From NCBI GenBank assembly GCA_011050675.1, contig DRFI01000020.1, positions 372,001-436,000 of the forward strand: 64,000 bases of DNA, given 5' to 3'. Positions 8,551 through 16,129 of the stretch are shown in pieces; the stretch's first letter is position 1; each line of letters starts with the position of its first letter. This stretch comes from Maribacter sp. GTDB taxonomy: Bacteria > Bacteroidota > Bacteroidia > Flavobacteriales > Flavobacteriaceae. The translations under genes and the position numbers were made by a program. The notes below the pieces were generated by a model. The model saw nothing but the letters and a program-made list of their open reading frames with translations, was not told the DNA's origin and did no database searches.

Positions 8551-9174
8551 GAATTTCACAAACTCTTTTCTCGAAATTTCTTTAGCACCCAAACTTTCTA
8601 AATGATCTGTGTGCAGTTGGCAATCTATGATATTATATTCTTTGGCTTGTAATTCTTGCGCCAATTTTATAAAAGCAAATTTTGACGCATTAGATGTTAA
8701 ACTGAACATACTCTCGCCGCAAAATATATGACCTAAATCAACACCATACAAACCACCTACCAGCTTGTCTTTTTCCCAAACCTCGTAAGACTTTGCTATT
8801 CCTCTGTTATGTAATTCAATATATGCATTCTTCATTTCTTCAGTTATCCACGTACCGTCTTGTCCCTCTCTAGGAACAGATGAGCAATATTCTAGAACTT
8901 CTTTAAAACAAGTATTCACCGTTAATTTGAATTTATTGTCACGAATGACTTTTCGCATGCTTTTAGAGATTTTAATCTCATTTGGATAGAGTATCATTCT
9001 TGGATCGGGACTCCACCATAGAATAATGGAATCATTATCAAACCAAGGAAATATTCCACTTTGATAAGCTAATAATAATCGCTCTGGAGAGAGATCGCCA
9101 CCCACCGCCAATAATCCTTCTACATTGGCATCATCTACTGGAGGAAACACAAGTTCATCGGTTAAAAAGTACAT
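8542..9174 (-). CDS. aat: Leucyl/phenylalanyl-tRNA--protein transferase
   Basis: Adds Leu or Phe from charged tRNA to proteins with N-terminal Arg or Lys, marking them for ClpAP degradation by the N-end rule. 210 residues, the family norm. Signature segments are present in order: FPPVDDA, EGLLAVGGDLSPERLLLAYQSGIFPWF, WWSPDPRMIL, GTWITEEMKNAY, GGLYGVDLGHIFCGESMFS and IIDCQLHTDHLESLGA. It is expressed alone, with the terminator of the DUF3127 gene lying in the gap upstream. Confidence 0.97.
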   Translation of the reverse strand: MYFLTDELVFPPVDDANVEGLLAVGGDLSPERLLLAYQSGIFPWFDNDSIILWWSPDPRMILYPNEIKISKSMRKVIRDNKFKLTVNTCFKEVLEYCSSVPREGQDGTWITEEMKNAYIELHNRGIAKSYEVWEKDKLVGGLYGVDLGHIFCGESMFSLTSNASKFAFIKLAQELQAKEYNIIDCQLHTDHLESLGAKEISRKEFVKFLK

Positions 9175-9228
9175 ACTTACTTAGTGTATTCTAAATTTCT
9201 CTGAAAATAAATAAAGGGCGTAAAACAA

Positions 9229-9271
9229 AAAAACTTGTTCAACTATTTAAGTTAAACAAGTTTTATATTTA
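9229..9271 (-). terminator. Terminator after the DUF3127 gene
   Basis: Minus strand AAAACTTGTTTAAC and GTTGAACAAGTTTT form a long stem followed by a T-run. The run of A on the other side could let it act in both directions. Confidence 0.7.
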
Positions 9272-9307
9272 GAAGGCATACCGCCTTATAAAATTTCTTT
9301 ATAATCC

Positions 9308-9685
9308 TTAAAATGGAAGATCATCATGATCTTCTTCATTTAAGTTATCTGCAGGCTCAAAAGCCTCCATTGGTGGTACTGGCGGCATTCCTGCTGCTGG
9401 TGCACCTTGTGATGCTCCTTCTATACGCCATCCTTGAATAGAGTTAAAATACTTTACCTGTCCTTGAGGATTTGTCCACTCTCTTCCTCTAAGGTTGATG
9501 CTAACTTTTACATCTTGCCCTACCGCATAAGTATTCAACAAATCACATTTATCTTGAACAAACTCAACCATTATATGTTGTGGATATTGCTCGTCTGTAG
9601 TAACTACCAACTCTCTTTTTCTAAACCCATTAGATCCAAAGGATTGGGTTTCTCCTATCAATTTAACTTTACCTTCTATTTCCAT
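9308..9685 (-). CDS. DUF3127 protein with SSB-like acidic tail
   Basis: 125 residues. Residues 1-90 look like an OB-fold (GKVKLIGETQSFGSNGFRKREL, YAVGQDVKVSINLRGREW, YFNSIQGWRIEG), as described for DUF3127. A proline/alanine-rich linker and an acidic tip EEDHDDLPF follow. That tip is nearly the same as the C-terminus of the SSB encoded at 39158 (DADDDLPF), the tail by which SSB recruits repair proteins. A single-strand nucleic acid role is therefore likely but not shown. Monocistronic, with a -7 element 26 bases upstream and a terminator downstream. Confidence 0.85.
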   Translation of the reverse strand: MEIEGKVKLIGETQSFGSNGFRKRELVVTTDEQYPQHIMVEFVQDKCDLLNTYAVGQDVKVSINLRGREWTNPQGQVKYFNSIQGWRIEGASQGAPAAGMPPVPPMEAFEPADNLNEEDHDDLPF

Positions 9686-9710
9686 CTTGAACTCTTTTTA
9701 CAATAGTCTA

Positions 9711-9718
9711 CAAAAATA
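9711..9718 (-). promoter_or_regulatory. -7 element of the DUF3127 gene
   Basis: Minus strand TATTTTTG matches TAnnTTTG and lies 25 bases before the start codon. No matching -33 TTG is seen. Confidence 0.5.
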
Positions 9719-9742
9719 CATAAAATGATGCGTTAATAAAAC

Positions 9743-10960
9743 ATGGTGCAACGATTACAACACAACAATTATTCACAATTAGGGTTATCTTTAGTATTAG
9801 ATAACTATTGGATGAACTTTATTCCTAAAAACAAAATTTCCAACATTTTTCTATTGATAGGCTCCTTTGTTGTAGTGAGCCTTATCTTATGGAATACCAA
9901 TAGCTTTTTCAAACAATTTAAGGAAGAAGAACGATTAAAAATGGAGATTTGGGCTACGGCACAATCAGAATTTTTACAATCTTCTGAAACTGTAGATTTA
10001 GGAAGTCTTCATTTAAAAGTATTTCAGAACAACACATCTACCCCAATGATCCTTATTAACAAGGATGAATCTATTCGGGTAAACAATTTTCCGCCAAACA
10101 AAAAACAAGATTCAGCCTATATTCAACAGCAACTCAAAAAATTCAAGAGCGAAAACACTCCTATTTCTATAGACCAGCAAGGCGAACATTTGGCAACCTT
10201 ATATTATGGAAACTCTGATGTTCTCAACAAACTAAAATTCTATCCTATTGCTTTACTCTTAATAATTTTTCTCTTCGCTGCTGTGATTTACTTCTTGTTT
10301 AAAACAAACAAAGCTGCAGAACAGAATAAATTGTGGGCCGGAATGGCAAAAGAAACTGCACACCAAATTGGCACACCTTTATCATCTCTCTTAGGATGGA
10401 ACGAATTATTGAAATCTGAGGATATCAACCCTAGTATTACCAAAGAAATTGAAAAAGATATTGATCGATTACAAACTATTACAGAACGTTTCTCTAAAAT
10501 TGGATCTCTACCAAAACTTGTAGAAAGTGACATTGTAAAAGAAACTCAAGATGCTTATGACTATTTAAAGCGAAGAAGCTCTAAGCTTATTCATTTTTCA
10601 TTTAATACTAAAGTTGAACATTTACCGGTTTTGCTCAATAGCTCATTATATAACTGGACTATAGAAAACTTGGTTAAAAATGGAATAGACGCTATGCGTG
10701 GTAAGGGCAGTATAGCTATTGAAATCGTTCAAGACAACAAATTCGTAAACATTTTAATAGCAGATACCGGACATGGTATTTCAAAAAGCAACTATAATAG
10801 TATCTTTACACCAGGTTTCACCTCTAAAAAAAGAGGATGGGGCCTTGGTCTTTCTTTGGTTAAGCGTATCGTAGAAGAATATCACGACGGTAAAATAAAG
10901 GTGTTATCATCTGGTAAAGAAGGAACTATAATGCAAATTTCTCTAAAAGTGTCTCATTAA
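9743..10960 (+). CDS. Membrane sensor histidine kinase
   Basis: 405 residues from the ATG at 9743; an ATG at 9812 (MNFIPKNK) may be the true start because it places the first membrane span at the usual distance from the N-terminus. Two spans (about 33-53 and 163-183) enclose a periplasmic sensor domain of about 110 residues. The phospho-acceptor box is AHQIGTPLSSLLGW with His207 (9743 numbering), followed by the N box (ENLVKNGIDAM), DTGHGIS and GWGLGLSLVKRIV of the ATPase. No partner response regulator is adjacent. The next gene starts 2 bases downstream and may share its function. Confidence 0.9.
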   Translation: MVQRLQHNNYSQLGLSLVLDNYWMNFIPKNKISNIFLLIGSFVVVSLILWNTNSFFKQFKEEERLKMEIWATAQSEFLQSSETVDLGSLHLKVFQNNTSTPMILINKDESIRVNNFPPNKKQDSAYIQQQLKKFKSENTPISIDQQGEHLATLYYGNSDVLNKLKFYPIALLLIIFLFAAVIYFLFKTNKAAEQNKLWAGMAKETAHQIGTPLSSLLGWNELLKSEDINPSITKEIEKDIDRLQTITERFSKIGSLPKLVESDIVKETQDAYDYLKRRSSKLIHFSFNTKVEHLPVLLNSSLYNWTIENLVKNGIDAMRGKGSIAIEIVQDNKFVNILIADTGHGISKSNYNSIFTPGFTSKKRGWGLGLSLVKRIVEEYHDGKIKVLSSGKEGTIMQISLKVSH

Positions 10961-10962
10961 TT

Positions 10963-11319
10963 ATGGCCAAGGAAAAATTAGAAGTTATTAAAGAAGCCAA
11001 ACTGAATAATAACTGTCCTGAATGTTTTAATCAAGATTTAAATCTTACTTTTTATCAGAAACATACATATGGTAGCTTCTTTCATAAGATTACACCCGAA
11101 CTAAGCAATAAATTAGTTTGTAATACTTGCCATTCTACAATCTACCCTGTAAGTTGGACCGATGATATTGAGCGCATGTTCAATTACTACCAAAAGACAG
11201 CGGTACCAGCTAAAAAATCATCTAAACCAACATTACTTTTTTACAGTATAATACTGGTACTAATAGCATTGGTGGCAGGTGTAATATATCTGTTAATTTC
11301 TGGAGCTATACCACTTTAG
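10963..11319 (+). CDS. Zinc-ribbon protein with C-terminal membrane anchor
   Basis: 118 residues. Two CxxC pairs (NCPECF at about 18-21 and VCNTCH at about 52-56) form a likely zinc ribbon. One membrane span lies near the C-terminus (LLFYSIILVLIALVAGVIYLLI). It starts 2 bases after the histidine kinase stop, so it is co-translated with it. It is convergent with the HIT gene, ends overlapping by 14 bases. No known family name; a role beside the kinase is inference. Confidence 0.75.
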   Translation: MAKEKLEVIKEAKLNNNCPECFNQDLNLTFYQKHTYGSFFHKITPELSNKLVCNTCHSTIYPVSWTDDIERMFNYYQKTAVPAKKSSKPTLLFYSIILVLIALVAGVIYLLISGAIPL

Positions 11320-11698
11320 CAGCAATAGTTTGGGCTAGACCAGAAAGTTCTTCATTACTTAGTTTTACTTTATGCTGAAAAGTAGCATCTTCCATTTCAT
11401 TTAAAGGAATTAAATGAACATGAACATGTGGCACCTCTAACCCAATAACCGACATGCCTACTCGCTTACAGTCCACTGTTTTCTCTAAAGCTATACCGAC
11501 CTTTCGTGAAAATGACATTAGCCCTAAATACGTCTCTTCATCTAATTCTAATATTTTATTGACTTCTTTTTTAGGTATACATAATGTATGCCCTTTTGCA
11601 TTGGGGTTGATATCTAAAAAAGCTAAGAAATTTTCATCTTCAGCCACTTTAAAACATGGTATTTCACCATTAATAATCTTAGTAAAAATAGTTGGCAT
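11306..11698 (-). CDS. HIT-family nucleotide hydrolase
   Basis: 130 residues, the usual size of HIT proteins. The histidine triad is intact (HVHVHLIP near residue 93), with the N-terminal IFTKIINGEIPCFKV and DINPNAKGHTLCIPKKEV signatures. Members hydrolyse adenosine phosphoramidates and related nucleotides. It lies downstream of greA on the same strand, but the greA terminator at 11722-11756 separates them, so it may have its own promoter or depend on readthrough. Confidence 0.93.
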   Translation of the reverse strand: MPTIFTKIINGEIPCFKVAEDENFLAFLDINPNAKGHTLCIPKKEVNKILELDEETYLGLMSFSRKVGIALEKTVDCKRVGMSVIGLEVPHVHVHLIPLNEMEDATFQHKVKLSNEELSGLAQTIAAKVV

Positions 11699-11721
11699 AG
11701 TTTCTAATATTTAGTGGCAAC

Positions 11722-11756
11722 AAAAAATCCTACCCAAATAAATAGGGTAGGATTAA
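11722..11756 (-). terminator. Terminator after greA
   Basis: AATCCTACCC (11726-11735) pairs with GGGTAGGATT (11745-11754). On the minus strand a run of T follows. Confidence 0.8.
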
Positions 11757-11775
11757 ATATAGTTATTTAAAAAAT

Positions 11776-12252
11776 TTAAGCTCTTGTAATTTCAAGTATT
11801 TCAAATTTCATAGCTCCGCTAGGCACAACAATTTCTGCCGTGTCTCCTACTTTTTTACCCAATAGACCTTTGCCAATTGGAGAACTTACCGAAATCTTAC
11901 CAGTCTTAAGATCTGCTTCGCTTTCTGCAACCAACTTATAGGTCATTTCCATACCATTATTTTGGTTCTTCAATTTTACGATTGAAAGCACCAATACTTT
12001 AGAAGTATCTAATTGAGACTCGTCAATTAAACGTGCATTTGCAACCGTATTCTCCATCTTTGCAATTTTCATTTCCAAGAGACCTTGTGCTTCCTTTGCA
12101 GCGTCGTATTCGGCATTTTCTGACAAATCGCCTTTATCTCTTGCCTCTCCAATTGCTTGAGATGCCTTTGGACGCTCAATATCTCTTAAATGATTTAGTT
12201 CTGCCTTAAGTCTTTTTAACCCTTCGACAGTATAGTATGATATGTTACTCAT
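11776..12252 (-). CDS. greA: Transcription elongation factor GreA
   Basis: 158 residues. It rescues backtracked RNA polymerase by stimulating transcript cleavage. The N-terminal coiled coil is typical (YTVEGLKRLKAELNHL ... ARDKGDLSENAEYDAAKEAQ), including the acidic tip residues at about 40-45. The C-terminal FKBP-like domain ends with SPIGKGLLGKKVGDTAEIVVPSG. It has its own promoter and a structured leader of about 75 bases, and ends at a strong terminator. Confidence 0.97.
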   Translation of the reverse strand: MSNISYYTVEGLKRLKAELNHLRDIERPKASQAIGEARDKGDLSENAEYDAAKEAQGLLEMKIAKMENTVANARLIDESQLDTSKVLVLSIVKLKNQNNGMEMTYKLVAESEADLKTGKISVSSPIGKGLLGKKVGDTAEIVVPSGAMKFEILEITRA

Positions 12253-12335
12253 AACTTCCTCGTTTTATAAATAGACAAATCCTCTGCAATTGCCTGTTAG
12301 GTCGGCTTTTTAAGCGAGGATTTAACACAAATATA
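12253..12335 (-). promoter_or_regulatory. greA promoter and structured leader
   Basis: The minus-strand -7 element TATATTTG is at 12335-12328. The leader then contains the arms AAATCCTC and GAGGATTT around an inner GCC/GGC hairpin. A second copy of the CGAGGA motif just before the start codon could pair alternatively. A regulatory switch is possible but unproven. Confidence 0.5.
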
Positions 12336-12384
12336 CATAAATTTTACGCACATTTGCTTAAGTTTTTCAAAACAAAATTTAAGC

Positions 12385-12822
12385 ATGATGAGCAGATTAA
12401 GTATCTTAATTCTATTGATTATTACAGCTTGCAGTAATGATGGTACAAATAGAAATCCTTATTTACAGGAAATCAATTTCCGCTTTGAAGCTAATTTAAA
12501 TTTACCTGAATATAGTCCCCTTACAAATACTGGTAGCGCCATATATATACGTAGTGAACTTGCCGGCACTAGAGGTGTTTTTGTAATCAACTCAGGTTTT
12601 GATCAGTTTAGGGCATTTGAAGGTAGTTGCCCAAATCATGCCCCAAATGATTGCTCTACAATGACTTTCAGTGGGCAAGTTGCCACATGCTCATGCGATG
12701 ATTATGAGTACAGTCTATTTACTGGTCAACTATTAAATAGACCTGAAGATGAAAACAGATATTATGATATGTTAGAATACCGTGCGAGTTCTGGGGGTGG
12801 TAGTGTTATTATCTCTAACTAA
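12385..12822 (+). CDS. Rieske-like lipoprotein with altered cluster ligands
   Basis: 145 residues. The lipobox IITAC puts the lipidated Cys at 16. The mature domain has the layout of a small Rieske protein: SCPNHAPNDCSTM, then CSCDDYEYSLFTG and a Gly-rich end. In true Rieske proteins the ligands are CxH and CxxH; here the first is CxxH and the second reads CSCD, with Asp where the second His belongs. It may therefore hold no cluster, another metal, or use the Cys residues as disulphides. Isolated gene, convergent with the TIM-barrel gene (4-base gap). Confidence 0.75.
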   Translation: MMSRLSILILLIITACSNDGTNRNPYLQEINFRFEANLNLPEYSPLTNTGSAIYIRSELAGTRGVFVINSGFDQFRAFEGSCPNHAPNDCSTMTFSGQVATCSCDDYEYSLFTGQLLNRPEDENRYYDMLEYRASSGGGSVIISN

Positions 12823-12825
12823 TAA

Positions 12826-13491
12826 TTATTCTTCAGCACGATATCTGTCCATTATTTCTTTAAATAATTCTCCTGTACTTGGTGGAGTGTAGGATATTGC
12901 ATTTGCCCCTGCCTCAATGGCATCGAGAATAGTTTCGTCTGTTTTTCCACCTGTTGCTATAATGGCAACATTTGCATCTAAATCTCTTATTTTCTTGATA
13001 ATATCTGAGGTTTTACCAGCACCTGAAACATTAAAAATATCAACACCTGCAGCTAATCTGCCTTTTATATCATCTTTTTCAGATACTACGGTAATAGTTA
13101 CGGGTATATCAATTTTTTCTTTGAGCAAAGTAATGAGACTATTAGGTGTAGGCTTATTCAAAACCACTCCCAATGCGCCTTGAAACTCTGCATGTATCGC
13201 CAACTCCAATGACCTTACCCCTGTAGTTAATCCTCCACCTACTCCACAAAAAATAGGCTTGTCGGCAGCTAAAATAAGTGCATTTGAAATTACCGGTTGT
13301 GGTGTAAATGGGTACACCGCAATAATAGCATTGGCATTCGTATTTCTGATAATTGCCACATCTGTGCTAAACAGAAATGACTTTATTGATTGACCAAAAA
13401 CACGAATACCAGAGCATTGTGAAATTACTTCGGGAACGGTAACAATGTTGTTCCTTAACCTACTGCCAAATACCGGAATATTACGCTCCAT
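12826..13491 (-). CDS. TIM-barrel protein of unknown function
   Basis: 221 residues. The alternating pattern of hydrophobic strands and Gly turns (KPIFCGVGGGLTTGVRSLELA, GRLAAGVDIFNVSGAGKT, VAIIATGGKTDETILDAIEAGANAI) is that of a beta/alpha barrel with a C-terminal phosphate-binding loop, as in NanE, KDPG aldolase and related families. No signal peptide. Database relatives are often labelled only 'hydrolase'; I do not recognise a substrate. A -7 element lies about 72 bases upstream. Confidence 0.7.
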   Translation of the reverse strand: MERNIPVFGSRLRNNIVTVPEVISQCSGIRVFGQSIKSFLFSTDVAIIRNTNANAIIAVYPFTPQPVISNALILAADKPIFCGVGGGLTTGVRSLELAIHAEFQGALGVVLNKPTPNSLITLLKEKIDIPVTITVVSEKDDIKGRLAAGVDIFNVSGAGKTSDIIKKIRDLDANVAIIATGGKTDETILDAIEAGANAISYTPPSTGELFKEIMDRYRAEE

Positions 13492-13562
13492 AACCCTGAA
13501 AATTAAGAGTCTAAATTAGAATATTCTTTTCTACGTTATTGGAATTAGATGAATATTTATGA

Positions 13563-13570
13563 CAAATTTA
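13563..13570 (-). promoter_or_regulatory. -7 element of the TIM-barrel gene
   Basis: Minus strand TAAATTTG matches TAnnTTTG. It lies 72 bases before the start, leaving a leader of about 65 bases. Confidence 0.4.
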
Positions 13571-13596
13571 CAATGCTATTCTATTACTATATTTTC

Positions 13597-15759
13597 TTAA
13601 AAATTTACTGTTGCTCCTAATAAGAAATTGGTACCTGCTTGTGGATAATACCCTTGAACTTCAAACGTATTTCCTGGCGTGGACCAGCTGTCTAAATAAG
13701 TATAACCGTTAGATACATATTTCTCGTTAAGTATGTTATTTACCAACCCAGAGAATACAATAGATTTTAAAACTGTATTCATTTTAATTTCATAAGTAAT
13801 ATTGAAATCTGTTGTGAAATAAGCATCTAATTTAGAAGCATCTGTATCGGTATTACTCAAATACTGCTCACCAACATATTTAGAATAAAGTGATAAACTA
13901 AAAGATTCTGACGGCATATAGCCAAGAATGTTTCCGGCTATTACCGATGGTGAAAATGCAATGTTTGTATTTCCTAAACTTTGTAAATCATCATCTCTAT
14001 CAATGAAAAAGTCTACATTTTTATTATCACTGATAGATACATTTGGTCTAAGACTAAACTTCTCACCTAATTTTATATTTGCATCTACCTCAAAACCAAA
14101 TCTATAACTATCTCCAACATTTTCTCTTAGGGAAGCACCTACATCATTAAGCTCTCCTGTTAAAACTAACTGGTCTTTATAGCCCATATAGTATAGATTG
14201 GTATTTACTTGCACATCGGCAGAAACATAACGCCATCCTAACTCATAATCATTTAATTTTTCTGGCTTTGGATTACTGCCTTCGTAGTCATTTCTATTTG
14301 GCTCTCTATTGGCTACTGCATACGACAAATAGAAATTGTTGTTCGCATTTAAATCGAATGTAATACCGGCTTTAGGGTTGAAAAAGTTGAACGTATCATC
14401 AACCAGACCAGTATCTTCACCATTTGCTTGGTATCCTACAGTTCTATACTGTATATCTCCATATAAGGACCATTGATCATTTAGCTGATAATTTGCTTTG
14501 GTATATACATTGAAATCGGTTTTGGTAGAGCTATCATCATAATAGCGATCTTGATAACTACTATTACTTGCGTATCTAGCCCAAATAACTTCCCCAAAAT
14601 GGTCTCCTTCATACTTATTAAACCCACCTCCAAAAATTAAATCTAGCTTGTCTTTCTTATAGTTTGCAGAAAATACGGTACCGTAAAAGTCATTATCCAA
14701 CCAACGTCTTCTAATTACATCAGTAGTATTTATATCTACTCCATCAACATTTATGGGTTCAAAACCATACGTAGAAAAATCATCTGCTTCTTTGTATTGC
14801 TCAAAGTATCCTCTACCTCTAGTATAATGCAATGCAATATTCATACTCCAGAAATCTGAAATTTTCTCGTTCCATAATAGCTGCGCATGGTCTTGCTTAT
14901 AATTGTCTACTTCATTGTTGTAAAACTGGGTGTTCCCCTCCAAATCTGTATAAATACCAGCAGAATTAAAGGTTCTGTCATCTTGCAAAGTTTGAGCATC
15001 TATACCATTCCAAGCTTGATAGGTAATTTCATGACCACCAAAAATTAAAGCTTTAATCAATGTATTATCATCTTTGTATGCCGCTTGTAAAAAATAAGAA
15101 TCTAGATCCGAACGTGCTCTATCGATATATCCATCAGAATTTATTTTTGATAGCCTACCCGAAATTTCAATATGATCATTTATGAGACCAGTGCTGAATT
15201 TTAAGTTATTTCTTAACGTACCATAGCTACCAATAGAAGTTGAAATTTGACCAAAAGCATCTTGTGAGAACCCATCTGTTAAAAGGTTAAGACTTGCACC
15301 GAATGCACCGGCACCATTCGTAGATGTACCTACACCTCGCTGCAATTGTAAACTCTCTGTAGAAGATGCAAAATCTGGCATGTTTACCCAAAATGTTCCT
15401 TGAGATTCCCCATCGTTATAAGGTATGCCGTTTATGGTGACATTAATACGGGTAGCATCGCTACCTCTTACTCTAATACCAGTATAACCAACACCTGCAC
15501 CTGCATCTGTTGTAGTTACTACCGATGGTAAAAAATTCATTAAAACAGGAATATCTTGACCCAAATTTCTTGGCTTAATATCCTCTTTTGTAAGATTTGA
15601 AAATGTAACCGGAGATTCTTTGGTTACTCTAATTGCAGAGACGAAAACTTCGTCTAATACTACTTTTTGGCCCTCTAAAGAATCGGTTTCTTGTTCTTGG
15701 GCACTGACACCCATAGTCAGCGCAAAAAACGCCGAAATTGTGAAAATAGATAGTTTCAT
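13597..15759 (-). CDS. TonB-dependent outer membrane receptor, probably for thiamine
   Basis: 720 residues: signal peptide (MKLSIFTISAFFALTMGVSAQ), plug domain (VVLDEVFVSAIRVTKESPVTFSN, GVGYTGIRVRGSDATRINVTINGIPY, LQLQRGVGTSTNGAGAFGAS), then a 22-strand barrel ending ATVNF. There is no carboxypeptidase-like N-terminal domain and no SusD partner, so it is a vitamin- or metal-type receptor rather than a polysaccharide one. A TPP riboswitch stands immediately upstream on the same strand, so uptake of thiamine or a thiamine derivative is strongly implied. Energy would come from TonB-ExbBD, which are not in the window. Confidence 0.93.
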   Translation of the reverse strand: MKLSIFTISAFFALTMGVSAQEQETDSLEGQKVVLDEVFVSAIRVTKESPVTFSNLTKEDIKPRNLGQDIPVLMNFLPSVVTTTDAGAGVGYTGIRVRGSDATRINVTINGIPYNDGESQGTFWVNMPDFASSTESLQLQRGVGTSTNGAGAFGASLNLLTDGFSQDAFGQISTSIGSYGTLRNNLKFSTGLINDHIEISGRLSKINSDGYIDRARSDLDSYFLQAAYKDDNTLIKALIFGGHEITYQAWNGIDAQTLQDDRTFNSAGIYTDLEGNTQFYNNEVDNYKQDHAQLLWNEKISDFWSMNIALHYTRGRGYFEQYKEADDFSTYGFEPINVDGVDINTTDVIRRRWLDNDFYGTVFSANYKKDKLDLIFGGGFNKYEGDHFGEVIWARYASNSSYQDRYYDDSSTKTDFNVYTKANYQLNDQWSLYGDIQYRTVGYQANGEDTGLVDDTFNFFNPKAGITFDLNANNNFYLSYAVANREPNRNDYEGSNPKPEKLNDYELGWRYVSADVQVNTNLYYMGYKDQLVLTGELNDVGASLRENVGDSYRFGFEVDANIKLGEKFSLRPNVSISDNKNVDFFIDRDDDLQSLGNTNIAFSPSVIAGNILGYMPSESFSLSLYSKYVGEQYLSNTDTDASKLDAYFTTDFNITYEIKMNTVLKSIVFSGLVNNILNEKYVSNGYTYLDSWSTPGNTFEVQGYYPQAGTNFLLGATVNF

Positions 15760-15906
15760 TCGTAAAATAATTACGAATAAAAGGGGCTATTATTCTAAGT
15801 TAAAATTGATTTTTGAGCAACTAAGCTCGGTTTCCAAAAGATTTCATATGAATAAAAAAAAAACATATTACATCTTACTCCAAAAATTTAAAAGAAATTT
15901 TTGAAT

Positions 15907-15996
15907 TGTCCCTTGGCAGCATTACCCGCCCAGGTTCTTTGGGTATAATCTCAGCTTTATTCTAAATATGTCTAGAATTCGGCACCCCTTTGAGAT
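15907..15996 (-). ncRNA. TPP riboswitch (THI element)
   Basis: Read on the minus strand, all conserved blocks occur in order: AAAGGGGTGCC, then a variable P3 stem, GCTGAGATTATACCC, AAAGAACCTGG, GCGGGTAATGCTGCC and AAGGGA. These are the invariant parts of the thiamine pyrophosphate aptamer, including CTGAGA and the GGGTAATGC pocket. P1 is short and AT-rich. A region of about 147 bases with a U10 run (15863-15854) lies between aptamer and start codon; I could not identify a clear terminator or anti-start stem. It should turn off the receptor when TPP is plentiful. Confidence 0.93.
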
Positions 15997-16129
15997 GCCG
16001 CAAATGTAATGCACATAATTCATCTCTCATAAAGAATATTAAAAAAATAATTACTTGTTTATTTAACAACATTTTAGAACTACTACCTAAGGTTTTATCG
16101 TACTTATACTAAGTGTATTAATACATTAT

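Noticed and set aside
15882-15902. AAAAATTT/AAATTTTT inverted repeat downstream of the TPP aptamer as the riboswitch terminator
   Set aside because: It is an AT-only stem with no T-run directly after it; too weak to call.
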